Shown here piece by piece: positions 26,572-34,485 of a stretch of 64,000 bases of DNA; positions within the stretch are counted from its first letter, which is position 1; every line of letters starts with the position of its first letter. The DNA comes from Nonomuraea guangzhouensis. Lineage in GTDB: Bacteria > Actinomycetota > Actinomycetes > Streptosporangiales > Streptosporangiaceae. The DNA lies in contig NZ_JAHKRM010000017.1 of NCBI RefSeq assembly GCF_019396345.1, forward strand, positions 62,001-126,000, given 5' to 3'. Under the pieces are notes generated by a model, which searched no databases, had not been told where the DNA came from, and saw only the letters and a program-made list of their open reading frames with translations. The translations under genes were made by a program, and so were the position numbers.

Positions 26572-26621
26572 TAAGGTTAGGCTTGCCTTGCTACTGGGGC
26601 TTTACATTAGCCTCGCCTAAA
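26572..26621. promoter_or_regulatory. Two DtxR/IdeR-like iron boxes
   Basis: The stretch 26572-26590 (TAAGGTTAGGCTTGCCTTG) matches most positions of the 19-bp DtxR/IdeR consensus built on TTAGGTTAG-CTAACCTAA. A second, weaker box with TTAGCC and GCCTAAA arms lies at 26607-26621. They lie between the divergent binding-protein and permease genes, so an iron-loaded DtxR-type repressor could shut off both. Match was judged by eye. Confidence 0.65.
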
Positions 26622-26641
26622 TTTGGCCGTGACGAAAGGGG

Positions 26642-27700
26642 GTGGGGTTGCCTGTGGGTGAGCAGGTCACATCGGTTGTGGACGCACCTGTGGCGTCCCG
26701 GGGGCGTCCAGCTGCGCTGGCCGGTGGGCTGGTGGTCGCGTTCGGCGTGCTGGTGCTGGTGGCGATGGCGAGCGTGGCGCTGGGGGCGCGGTCGGTGCCG
26801 CTGTCCACGGTGCTGGACGCGCTGACCGCCCCCAACGGGTCGAGCGACCACACGGTCATCCGCGAGCTTCGCGTCCCGCGGACCCTGCTGGGCATCGGTG
26901 TGGGCGCCGCGCTCGGGCTGGCGGGGGCGCTGATGCAGAGCCTGACCCGCAACCCCCTGGCCGACCCCGGCCTGCTCGGCATCAACGAGGGCGCCGCGCT
27001 GGGCGTCACCCTCGCGCTGGGGCTGTTCGGGCTCTCGGACCCGGCCGTCTACGTGTGGTTCGCGTTCGGCGGCGCCGCCCTGGCCTCCGTCGTCGTCTAC
27101 GCGCTGGGCTCGTCCGGCCGCTCGGGCGCCGGTCCGGTACGCCTGGCGCTGGCCGGCATCGCCGTCGGCATGGTCTTCACGGCGGTGGCCTCGGCCGTCC
27201 TGCGCATGGACTCCCAGACGTTCGACCGGATGCGGTTCTGGCTGACCGGATCCCTGGCCGGGCAGACCTCCGACGTGCTGCTGCGGCTCGCGCCCTTCAT
27301 GATCATCGGCTTGGCGGTGGGGCTGCTGCTGGCCAGGCCGCTGAACATGCTGGCGCTGGGCGACGACGCCGGCAAGGCGCTGGGCGTGGCCGTCACCCGC
27401 ACCCGGGTCCTCACGGCCGTGTCGGTCACGCTGCTCTGCGGCTCGGCCACCGCCGCGGCCGGGCCGCTGTGGTTCGTCGGGCTGGCCGTGCCGCACGCCG
27501 TACGCGCCGTGGTGGGTCAGGATCAGCGGTGGGCGCTGCCGTACACGATGCTGGCCGCGCCGGTGCTGCTGCTGGCGGCGGACGTGGCGGGGCGGCTCAT
27601 CGCCCGGCCCGGCGAGGTGCAGGTGGGCATCATGTGCGCCGTGGTCGGCGCGCCGATCTTCATCCTGATGGTCAGGCGCAGGAGGCTGGCCGCGCTATGA
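26642..27700 (+). CDS. FecCD-type iron-siderophore permease, subunit 1
   Basis: The 352-residue product has about nine hydrophobic segments and FecCD signatures: ELRVPRTLLGIGVGAALGLAGALMQSLTRNPLADPGLLGIN, FWLTGSLAG, GDDAGKALGV, and GPLWFVGLAVPHAVRAVVGQD. It should form half of the membrane channel with the next gene. GTG at 26642 is directly after AAAGGGG; a GTG at 26654 may be the true start. Its stop overlaps the next start (ATGA). Confidence 0.9.
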   Translation: MGLPVGEQVTSVVDAPVASRGRPAALAGGLVVAFGVLVLVAMASVALGARSVPLSTVLDALTAPNGSSDHTVIRELRVPRTLLGIGVGAALGLAGALMQSLTRNPLADPGLLGINEGAALGVTLALGLFGLSDPAVYVWFAFGGAALASVVVYALGSSGRSGAGPVRLALAGIAVGMVFTAVASAVLRMDSQTFDRMRFWLTGSLAGQTSDVLLRLAPFMIIGLAVGLLLARPLNMLALGDDAGKALGVAVTRTRVLTAVSVTLLCGSATAAAGPLWFVGLAVPHAVRAVVGQDQRWALPYTMLAAPVLLLAADVAGRLIARPGEVQVGIMCAVVGAPIFILMVRRRRLAAL

Positions 27701-28704
27701 GCCTGCGTTTCGGCCCCTGGTCCGTACGGCTGGCGCCGCGGGCCCTCGTCGTCGGCCTGGTCCTCGTTCTGGTCGCGTTCGCCGTGGCCGTGGCGGCGAT
27801 CTCGACCGGCGAGTTCACCGTGTCCGTACCCGATGTGCTGACCGCGCTGTTCGGCCACGGCACGCCCGTCGCCGAGCTGATCGTGGGCAAGCTGCGCGCG
27901 CCCAGGGTGGTCACCGGGCTGCTGGTGGGCGCGGCGTTCGGGGTGAGCGGGGCGATCTTCCAGAGCCTGACCAGGAACCCCCTCGGCAGCCCCGACTTCA
28001 TCGGCTTCACCGCCGGCGCCTCGACCGGCGGCATCCTCGGCGTGATCGCGGGCGGCACGGCGCTGCAGATCGCGGGCGGCGCGCTGGCGGGCTGCGTCGG
28101 CACCGCCGTGCTGGTCTACGCGCTGGCCCATCGCGGGGGCGTGCAGGGGTACCGGCTGGTACTCGTCGGGATCGGCGCGAACGCGCTGCTCCTGGCCGCC
28201 AACTCCTACCTGCTGACCAGGGCCAACATCAACGACGCCGCGACCGCGGGCGCGTGGCTCACGGGCAGCCTCAGCGGGCGCGGCTGGGACCACGCGATCC
28301 CGGTGGCGGTGACGCTCGCGGTGCTGCTGCCGGTCTGCGCGTTCGTGTCTCGGCCGATGCGGATGATCGAGATGGGCGACGACGCGGCGAAGGCCATGGG
28401 CATCAGGGTCGAGGCCGTGCGGGCCACGGCCATCGCCGTGGGCGTGCTGCTGTGCGCGGTCGCCACGGCCGCCGCCGGGCCGGTCATCTTCGTCGCCCTG
28501 TCGGCTCCGCAGCTGGCCAGGCGGCTGACCCGCTCGCCCGGGGTGACGATGGTCGCGTCGGCGCTCATGGGCGCCGTCCTGCTGACGGGCGCGGACCTGG
28601 CCGCCCAGCGCGTGCTCGCCCCCACCCAGCTGCCCGTCGGCGTGCTCACCGCCGCGATCGGCGGCGCGTACCTCGCCCTGCTCCTGCGGAAGGACCGTCA
28701 CTGA
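27697..28704 (+). CDS. FecCD-type iron-siderophore permease, subunit 2
   Basis: This 335-residue protein starts at the ATG overlapping the previous stop. It has the same signatures as subunit 1: KLRAPRVVTGLLVGAAFGVSGAIFQSLTRNPLGSPDFIGF, AWLTGSLSGRGW, MGDDAAKAMGI, GPVIFVALSAPQLARRL. It pairs with subunit 1 to form the heterodimeric channel for a ferric-siderophore. The ATPase start overlaps its stop by one base. Confidence 0.9.
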   Translation: MSLRFGPWSVRLAPRALVVGLVLVLVAFAVAVAAISTGEFTVSVPDVLTALFGHGTPVAELIVGKLRAPRVVTGLLVGAAFGVSGAIFQSLTRNPLGSPDFIGFTAGASTGGILGVIAGGTALQIAGGALAGCVGTAVLVYALAHRGGVQGYRLVLVGIGANALLLAANSYLLTRANINDAATAGAWLTGSLSGRGWDHAIPVAVTLAVLLPVCAFVSRPMRMIEMGDDAAKAMGIRVEAVRATAIAVGVLLCAVATAAAGPVIFVALSAPQLARRLTRSPGVTMVASALMGAVLLTGADLAAQRVLAPTQLPVGVLTAAIGGAYLALLLRKDRH

Positions 28705-29516
28705 TGGCACTCCCCCCGTCCGCCCGGCTGTCGGGCAGCGACCTCACCCTCGCCTACGACCAGCGCGTCGTGGCGGCCAAGCTGGACGTGACGATCCCCG
28801 ACGAGTCGTTCACCGTGATCATCGGGCCGAACGCCTGCGGCAAGTCCACCCTCCTGCGCGCCCTGGCCAGGATGCTCAAGCCCAGGAAGGGCGCGGTCCA
28901 CCTCGACGGCAGCGTGATCACCTCACTGCCGTCGAAGGAGGTGGCCAGGCGGCTCGGGCTGCTGCCGCAGAGCTCGATCGTGCCCGACGGCATCACCGTG
29001 ACGGACCTGGTGGCCCGTGGCCGCTACCCGCACCAGAAGCTGATGCGGCAGTGGTCGCGCGCGGACGAGGCCGCGGTGACCGAGGCGATGCGCGCCACCG
29101 ACGTGGCCGAGCTGGCCGACCGGATCGTGGACGAGCTGTCCGGCGGCCAGCGGCAGCGGGTGTGGCTGGCGATGGCGCTGGCGCAGGAGACGCCGATCCT
29201 GCTGCTCGACGAGCCGACGACGTTCCTCGACATCTCCCACCAGATCGAGGTGCTGGACCTCTGCGCCGACCTGCACGAGGCGGGCCGCACGATGGTGGCG
29301 GTCCTGCACGACCTCAACCAGGCGTGCCGGTACGCCACCCACCTCATCGTCATGCGCGACGGCGCCATCGTGGCCGAGGGCGAGCCCACCGGGATCGTCA
29401 CGCCCGAGCTGGTGGCCCAGGTGTTCGACCTGCGATGCGAGATCATCGAGGATCCCCAGTCGGGCACCCCGCTCATCATCCCCGAAGCGCGCCGCCGGGC
29501 GGCGACCACCGCCTGA
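28704..29516 (+). CDS. Iron-siderophore ABC transporter ATPase (FecE/FepC type)
   Basis: The 270-residue protein has Walker A GPNACGKST (about 42-50), Q-loop LLPQSS, signature LSGGQRQRVWLAMAL, Walker B ILLLDEPTTFLD and switch His in VLHDLNQACRYA. GRYPHQ after the Q-loop is typical of FepC/FhuC ATPases. It powers import through the two FecCD subunits. The gene ends 9 nt from the convergent TetR gene. Confidence 0.92.
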   Translation: MALPPSARLSGSDLTLAYDQRVVAAKLDVTIPDESFTVIIGPNACGKSTLLRALARMLKPRKGAVHLDGSVITSLPSKEVARRLGLLPQSSIVPDGITVTDLVARGRYPHQKLMRQWSRADEAAVTEAMRATDVAELADRIVDELSGGQRQRVWLAMALAQETPILLLDEPTTFLDISHQIEVLDLCADLHEAGRTMVAVLHDLNQACRYATHLIVMRDGAIVAEGEPTGIVTPELVAQVFDLRCEIIEDPQSGTPLIIPEARRRAATTA

Positions 29517-29525
29517 CGCTCCCCC

Positions 29526-30101
29526 TCATCCCACGAGAGCCCCGACCAGGGCGGTGATCGCGTCGCGTGCGCGGGCCTCGCCGTACTCCGCCCTGAGCAC
29601 GCCCGCCACCTCGGCGGCGGTGGCCGCGAGCAGCGCGTGCGACAGCACATCGGCGTCGGACCCCGGACGCGACGCCGCCAGCAGGATGGCCGTGTGGCGG
29701 TGCCAGAACCGGTAGGCCCCGATCCGGTAGCGGGCGCCCGGACTGGCCGTCTCGGACATGCGTACCAGGTCGAGGTGGGCGAACAGGTAGTCCAGATAGG
29801 CGTCGACGAAGGCGGTGAGCCGGTCGCGTGCGGGCGCGCCGGGACCCAGCGGCGGCGGGCCGTTCAGGATGCGTTCCTGCAGCACCCGTTCGCGCTCGTC
29901 GAGCAGCGCCACCGCCAGCCCGGACTTGTCACCGAATCTGCGGAACAAGGTCCCCTTCCCCACCCCTGCCTCGGCGGCGATCGCGTCCATGGAGACCGCT
30001 TCGACCCCCTTCTCGGCGAACAGCCTGGCCGCGGCGGACAAGATCTTCCCCCTGTTGCGCGCCGCGTCCGCGCGTTCATTGATCTGGCGGCCGTGGAGCA
30101 T
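29526..30101 (-). CDS. TetR family transcriptional regulator
   Basis: The 191-residue protein starts at ATG 30099-30101. The N-terminal helix-turn-helix (ILSAAARLFAEKGVEAVSMDAIAAEAGVGKGTLFRRFGDK) is classic TetR. The C-terminal ligand domain (AFVDAYLDYLFAHLDLVRMSE, RFWHRHTAILL) belongs to a common actinobacterial group. It is divergent from a rhodanese gene, and two near-identical palindromes sit between them, so it probably represses itself and the rhodanese. Confidence 0.92.
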   Translation of the reverse strand: MLHGRQINERADAARNRGKILSAAARLFAEKGVEAVSMDAIAAEAGVGKGTLFRRFGDKSGLAVALLDERERVLQERILNGPPPLGPGAPARDRLTAFVDAYLDYLFAHLDLVRMSETASPGARYRIGAYRFWHRHTAILLAASRPGSDADVLSHALLAATAAEVAGVLRAEYGEARARDAITALVGALVG

Positions 30102-30124
30102 TTCCAGCGGCTGCCTTGACGAAC

Positions 30125-30175
30125 CGGACCGCGGTCCGTTAGCTTTCGAGCGATCCACAAACCGGACTGTAGTCC
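30125..30175. promoter_or_regulatory. Twin TetR operators
   Basis: A perfect 14-bp palindrome CGGACCGCGGTCCG lies at 30125-30138. A second copy with arms GGACT and AGTCC lies at 30164-30175. Both are preceded by ACC and followed by RTT, giving a shared form ACCGGACYGYRGTCCRTT; centres are 38 bp apart. They lie between the divergent TetR and rhodanese genes and should be the binding sites of that TetR. Confidence 0.75.
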
Positions 30176-30194
30176 ATTTGAACCGGAGCCCACA

Positions 30195-30509
30195 ATGACC
30201 ATAACTCGCGAAGAGCTCCGTGCCGCACTCGGCACGGTCACCGTGCTCGACACGCTGGGCGGCGCCTACTACGCCCAGCAGCATCTGCCCGGCGCCATCG
30301 CGCTGGTCGAGAGCGAGGTCGCCGAGCAGGCGCCCGCTCTGCTGCCCGACAAGAACGCGCCGATCATCACGTACTGCTCGAACCCGGCATGCAACAACAG
30401 CAAGGCCGTAGCTCGCCGCCTGACCGCGCTCGGCTACACGAACGTGCGCAGGTACGTCGAGGGGATCGAGGACTGGGTCGGGGCGGGCCTGCCCGTGGAA
30501 TCCTCGTAA
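30195..30509 (+). CDS. Single-domain rhodanese-like protein
   Basis: The 104-residue protein is one rhodanese domain: VLDTLGGAYYAQQHLPGAIAL, the active-site loop YCSNPACNNSKAVARRL with catalytic Cys near residue 60, and YVEGIEDWVGAGLPVES at the end. It should transfer sulfane sulfur or reduce arsenate-like substrates; the substrate is unknown. GGAG lies 6 nt before the ATG. It is under the twin TetR operators. Confidence 0.9.
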   Translation: MTITREELRAALGTVTVLDTLGGAYYAQQHLPGAIALVESEVAEQAPALLPDKNAPIITYCSNPACNNSKAVARRLTALGYTNVRRYVEGIEDWVGAGLPVESS

Positions 30510-30598
30510 TTCTTGGAGCGTGCCAAAGGACGTGGAAGCGGACCTCCGGCCCGGGTGACCCTCTGGAAGCCAGAGCTTTTCTCAGGGGGGAACCAACC

Positions 30599-31894
30599 AT
30601 GGACCACGCCGTCGTCATCGGCGCGAGCATGGCGGGCCTGTTGTCCGCCGCCGCGCTCCACCGCAGGTACGCCAGAGTCACCGTGATCGACCGCGACACG
30701 CTGCCCACCGTCGACGTCCATCGCAAGGGCGTCGGCCAGAGCCGCCACGCGCACGGACTGCTCGCCAGAGGCCGTGAGGTCATGGACGAGCTGCTGCCAG
30801 GGCTCACCGCCGAACTCGTCGCGCAGGGCGCGCTCCTGGGCGACCTGCAGAGCCAGGCCCGCTGGATCCACGGCGGGCAGCCGCTCGCCCGCGGGGAGAG
30901 CGGCCTGCTCGGGCTGTCGCTCAGCCGGACGCTGCTCGAAGGCCAGATCCGCCGCCGTGTCACCGCCCTGCCCGGCGTGCGCGTGCTGGCCGACCGCGCC
31001 GTCACCAGCCTGCTCGCCCAGCAGGGCCGGGTCACCGGCGTGCGGCTGGCGAACGGCGACCCGATGCCCGCCGACCTGGTCGTCGACGCCTCGGGACGGG
31101 GCTCGCGTACGCCGTTCTGGCTGTCCGAGCTCGGCTACGAGCGGCCCGCCGAGGATCGGGTGACGATCGATCTGAGGTACGGCACGCGCGAGTTCCGTCG
31201 CCGGCCGGACCAGCTGGACGGCGATCTGGTCCTCGTGGTGGTGCCCACGCCCGAGATCCCGCGCGGCGGGGTGGCGCTGGCGCTGGAGGACGACCGCTGG
31301 GTCGTCACCATGGCCGGGTACGGCGGTGCCGGGCCGGAGTTGCCGCTCCGGCAGTTCGCCGCGTTCGCCGAGACGCTGACCGCCCCCGACCTGCACCGGC
31401 TGATCACCGTCGCGGAGCCGATCGGGGAGCCGCGCTCGTACCACACCTCGGCCAGCGTCAGGTATCGCTACGAGCGGCTCTCCCGCTTCCCGGAGGGCCT
31501 GCTGGTCGTCGGAGACGCCCTCTGCGCGTTCAACCCGTTCTACGGCCAGGGCATGTCGGTCGCCGCGCTGGAGGCCAGGGCCCTGCTCGACCCCGACCTG
31601 CGTCCGCTGCCGTTCTTCAGGCGGATCACCAAGCTGCTGGACGCGCCCTGGGACATCGTGGTCGGCGGTGACCTGCGGCTGCCCGGCGTGGAAGGCGAGC
31701 TCACGCCGAAGATCCGGATGGTCAACGCCTACCTGGAGCGCTTCCACGCGGCGGCGGCACACGACGCCGACCTGGCCAGGCGCTTCCTCCGGGTGGCGAA
31801 CCTGATGGACGCGCCGCCGTCGCTGATGAGTCCCGGGGCGCTGCTCAGAGTGTTCCGCAACGGCGCACCACGAGCATTGCCAGCGCTCGTGTGA
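30599..31894 (+). CDS. FAD-dependent oxidoreductase
   Basis: The 431-residue protein begins with a dinucleotide-binding motif (VVIGASMAGLLSAAAL) and has an FAD-contacting motif GDALCAFNPFYGQGMSVAALEA near 305-325, the layout of flavin monooxygenases/geranylgeranyl-reductase-like enzymes. LPADLVVDASGRGSRTPFWL fits the same group. GGGGGGA precedes the ATG. It may hydroxylate or reduce an aromatic or lipid substrate; I cannot name it. The 3' end overlaps the convergent M20 peptidase gene by 50 nt. Confidence 0.85.
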   Translation: MDHAVVIGASMAGLLSAAALHRRYARVTVIDRDTLPTVDVHRKGVGQSRHAHGLLARGREVMDELLPGLTAELVAQGALLGDLQSQARWIHGGQPLARGESGLLGLSLSRTLLEGQIRRRVTALPGVRVLADRAVTSLLAQQGRVTGVRLANGDPMPADLVVDASGRGSRTPFWLSELGYERPAEDRVTIDLRYGTREFRRRPDQLDGDLVLVVVPTPEIPRGGVALALEDDRWVVTMAGYGGAGPELPLRQFAAFAETLTAPDLHRLITVAEPIGEPRSYHTSASVRYRYERLSRFPEGLLVVGDALCAFNPFYGQGMSVAALEARALLDPDLRPLPFFRRITKLLDAPWDIVVGGDLRLPGVEGELTPKIRMVNAYLERFHAAAAHDADLARRFLRVANLMDAPPSLMSPGALLRVFRNGAPRALPALV

Positions 31895-33098
31895 CCTCGC
31901 GCAACTCCCGCAGCTCGACCTGCTCCCTGGGGGCGTGCGCGTATCGCACGTCGCCAGGGCCGTAGTGCAGCGCCGGGATCCCGCCCGCGGCGTAGAGCCG
32001 CAGGTCGCTCCCGTAGGGCGCGGCCTTCTCGATCGGCCGCGTGCCCGTCGTGTCGGCGACGGCCCCGGCCACCTCCGCCAGCAGCGGGTGCGCCTCGGGC
32101 AGCTGCCCACTGGCGAACTGCCCGCCCGGCCAGGTGATCGCGGGCGGGTGGTCGCGCAGCCACGGGTGCGCGACCGACAGCACCGCCGCCTCGAACGCGG
32201 CCCGCGCCGCCGCCGGGTCCTCGCCGAGCCTGACGCCCATCCGGCCCTCCGCGACCAGCAGGTCGGGCACGCTGCTCGCCCAGTCACCCGCCCGGACGGT
32301 GCCGACCTCGATCGAGTACGGCAGCGCATTCCCGTCGAACAGGGCCGGCACGTCACGGTTGCGCTCGGCCTCCAGGCGCCGGATCGCCTCGAACACCGGC
32401 CAGAACACCTCGATCGCGTTGATGCCCTCGTACCGGGTGGCCGCGTGCGCGGCCCGGCCCGCCACCTCCATCCGGAACGTCAGCGCCCCCGCGTTGGCCG
32501 TGATGACGGCCCCGCCGGTCGGCTCGGTGATGACCGCCGCCTCCGCCGTGTGGCCCCTGGCCAGCGTGGCGAACGCGCCGAGGCCGCCGTCCTCCTCGCT
32601 GATCACGCAGTGCACGGCGAGCGGCCTGGCCAGTCGTACTCCGGCCTTCTTGAGCGCGCGGACGACGGCGAGGTTGGCCGCCAGCCCGGCCTTCATGTCG
32701 CAGGCGCCGCGGCCGTGCAGGGTGTCGCCGGTGATCCGGGCGGCGAACGGGTCGTTGCCCGCCCACTGGGCGGGGTCGCCGATGGGCACGACGTCGACGT
32801 GGCCCTGCAGGGCCAGTGCCGGGGTGCCTTCGCCGCCGGTCACGGCGACCACGCCGTAGCCCTCGGTCCTGGGGGCCTCGGTGCCGGGGAAGCCCGCGCG
32901 GCGGCCGAGTGCGTCGAGGTCCAGCTTCCAGACGTCCACGTCCAGATCCGCCTCGGTGAGCAGGCGGGCGAGGCGGTGCTGCAGGTCGGACTCGGCGTCG
33001 GTCCCGGTCACACTGGGCACCTTGACGGTCTCGGCCAGCAGGTTCACGGTCTCGGTGTCGTCGATGGCCTGGAGGACCCTGGCTTCCGCGTCGCGCAT
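31845..33098 (-). CDS. M20 family metallopeptidase (ArgE/DapE-like deacylase)
   Basis: The co-catalytic zinc motifs are all visible: LQGHVDVVP (His, Asp), GRGACDMKAG (bridging Asp), VISEEDGG (catalytic Glu-Glu) and a late His in HYGPGDVRYAHAP. With ATG 33096-33098 it has 417 residues; an ATG at 33126-33128 would add ten. Neither has a good ribosome binding site. It should hydrolyse an N-acyl amino acid or small peptide. It is divergent from the endonuclease-fold gene. Confidence 0.87.
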   Translation of the reverse strand: MRDAEARVLQAIDDTETVNLLAETVKVPSVTGTDAESDLQHRLARLLTEADLDVDVWKLDLDALGRRAGFPGTEAPRTEGYGVVAVTGGEGTPALALQGHVDVVPIGDPAQWAGNDPFAARITGDTLHGRGACDMKAGLAANLAVVRALKKAGVRLARPLAVHCVISEEDGGLGAFATLARGHTAEAAVITEPTGGAVITANAGALTFRMEVAGRAAHAATRYEGINAIEVFWPVFEAIRRLEAERNRDVPALFDGNALPYSIEVGTVRAGDWASSVPDLLVAEGRMGVRLGEDPAAARAAFEAAVLSVAHPWLRDHPPAITWPGGQFASGQLPEAHPLLAEVAGAVADTTGTRPIEKAAPYGSDLRLYAAGGIPALHYGPGDVRYAHAPREQVELRELREVTRALAMLVVRRCGTL

Positions 33099-33164
33099 GA
33101 AGCACACGATCTCATGGCGTGAACCCATCTGGTGATTCGTGGCGATACAAGGGAGGAGGTGCGG

Positions 33165-34115
33165 GTGCGAAGCGTTTTGGTGTGGTTGGTGGTGGCTCCG
33201 TTCGCGGTATGGGCGGGGCTGCGGTGGAGCCCGTACGACGGGTTGTGGCCATGGGTGCCGATCGTGGCGTACACGCCGTACGCGGCGGCGGCGTCCGTGC
33301 TCGCGCTCGTGCTGGCCGGAGCGCTGCGGCGGTGGGTGGCGGGGGCGGTCGCGCTCGTCACGGTGGCGGCGCTGGCGCTGGCCGTGCTGCCTCGCTGGTT
33401 CGCCGACACCGGCGGCGAGCGGGTCGCGGGCGGCGAGCCGGTCGGGGGAGGGCGGACGCTGCGGGTGCTGGCGGCCAATCTGATGGTGGGCTCGGGTGAC
33501 CCGGCGGGGCTGATGGAGCTGGTCACCAGGCTCCGGCCGGACGTGCTGACGCTGCAGGAGCTCACGCCGAAGGCCGCGGCGGCCCTGGACCAGGCGGGGC
33601 TGCGCAAGGTGCTGCCGCAGGCCGTGGTCCGGCCACTGCCCGGTGTGGGCGGCTCCGGCGTCTACTCGCGCTACCCGCTGACGGCGGGGCCGGCCATCCA
33701 GTTCGGGGCGTTCGGGCAGGCCAGGGCAGTGCTCACGGAGCCGGGCGGGACGAAGGTCGAGGTGGTGTCCGTGCACCCGTGCGCGCCCCAGTACGTCGGG
33801 CCGACGCTCTGCTGGCGGCAAGGGCTGGTCGCCCTGCCGCGCGGCGGCGGGGTCACGCGGGTGCTGGCCGGCGACTTCAACGCCACGCTCGACCACGTGC
33901 CGATGCGCGACCTGCTGGCCGCCGGCTACCGCGACGCGGCGGACGTCACCGGACGGGGGTTCACCGCGACATATTGGCCCAAGGGTGGGCGGGCTCCCGG
34001 TGTGGTGATCGACCACGTGCTGGCCTCCGCCGGGATGGGGGTACGCGCGTTCACGGTCGAGCATCTGGAGCGCACCGACCACCGGCCGGTCTTCGCCGAG
34101 CTCACGCTGCCCTGA
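33165..34115 (+). CDS. Membrane-anchored endonuclease/exonuclease/phosphatase family protein
   Basis: Starting at GTG after GGGAGGAGG, the product is 316 residues. Three hydrophobic segments occupy about residues 5-75. The EEP domain follows: RVLAANLM (Asn), DVLTLQELT (Glu), VEVVSVHP, AGDFNATLDH (Asp, Asn), VIDHVLAS and ERTDHRPVF (catalytic Asp-His). Such VanJ-like or phosphodiesterase proteins act outside the membrane on phosphoesters. A strong hairpin follows the stop. Confidence 0.85.
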   Translation: MRSVLVWLVVAPFAVWAGLRWSPYDGLWPWVPIVAYTPYAAAASVLALVLAGALRRWVAGAVALVTVAALALAVLPRWFADTGGERVAGGEPVGGGRTLRVLAANLMVGSGDPAGLMELVTRLRPDVLTLQELTPKAAAALDQAGLRKVLPQAVVRPLPGVGGSGVYSRYPLTAGPAIQFGAFGQARAVLTEPGGTKVEVVSVHPCAPQYVGPTLCWRQGLVALPRGGGVTRVLAGDFNATLDHVPMRDLLAAGYRDAADVTGRGFTATYWPKGGRAPGVVIDHVLASAGMGVRAFTVEHLERTDHRPVFAELTLP

Positions 34116-34125
34116 CGGCCCAGTT

Positions 34126-34146
34126 GCCGGGCAGCGGGGGCCCGGC
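34126..34146 (+). terminator. Hairpin after the EEP gene
   Basis: GCCGGGC (34126-34132) and GCCCGGC (34140-34146) form a perfect 7-bp stem around a 7-nt loop, 10 bases after the stop codon. There is no T-tract, as is common for actinobacterial terminators. The GroES-like gene's promoter follows directly. Confidence 0.5.
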
Positions 34147-34152
34147 TGACCG

Positions 34153-34158
34153 TAAACT
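34153..34158 (+). promoter_or_regulatory. -10 element consistent with a leaderless start
   Basis: TAAACT fits the TANNNT -10 pattern and ends six bases before the GTG start at 34165. No ribosome binding site is seen, so the mRNA probably begins at the GTG itself. Confidence 0.5.
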
Positions 34159-34164
34159 GGGCGC

Positions 34165-34485
34165 GTGGTAGCACCCAAGTTCGAGATACAGATGCTGAAC
34201 GACCGGGTGATGATCCGGCTGGAGCAAGAGACCGAGGAGCGGCGCAGCGGCTCCGGGATCGTCATCCCCGCGACGGTCAAGATGGCCAACCGATTGGCAT
34301 GGGGCGAGGTCTGCGGGGTCGGCTCGAACGTACGCGCGGTCAAGGTGGGCGACAAGGTGCTGCTCAACCCGGAGGACCAGTTCGAGGTGGAGCTGCACGC
34401 GCAGGTCTACCTCGTCATGCGTGAGCGCGACCTGCACGCCGTCGCCACCCAGGAGACCGACCACGGCACCGGCCTCTACCTCTAG
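34165..34485 (+). CDS. GroES/Cpn10-family protein, stand-alone
   Basis: The 106-residue protein carries the Cpn10 fold: MLNDRVMIRLEQETEERRSGSGIVIPATVKMANRLAWGEVCGVG (mobile loop region), then VKVGDKVLLNPEDQFEVELHAQVYLVMRERDLHAV. No groEL is adjacent, and the mobile loop lacks the usual GGIVL ending, so it is likely a paralogue with a specialised role rather than the main co-chaperonin. It overlaps the convergent gene's stop by 4 nt. Confidence 0.85.
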   Translation: MVAPKFEIQMLNDRVMIRLEQETEERRSGSGIVIPATVKMANRLAWGEVCGVGSNVRAVKVGDKVLLNPEDQFEVELHAQVYLVMRERDLHAVATQETDHGTGLYL

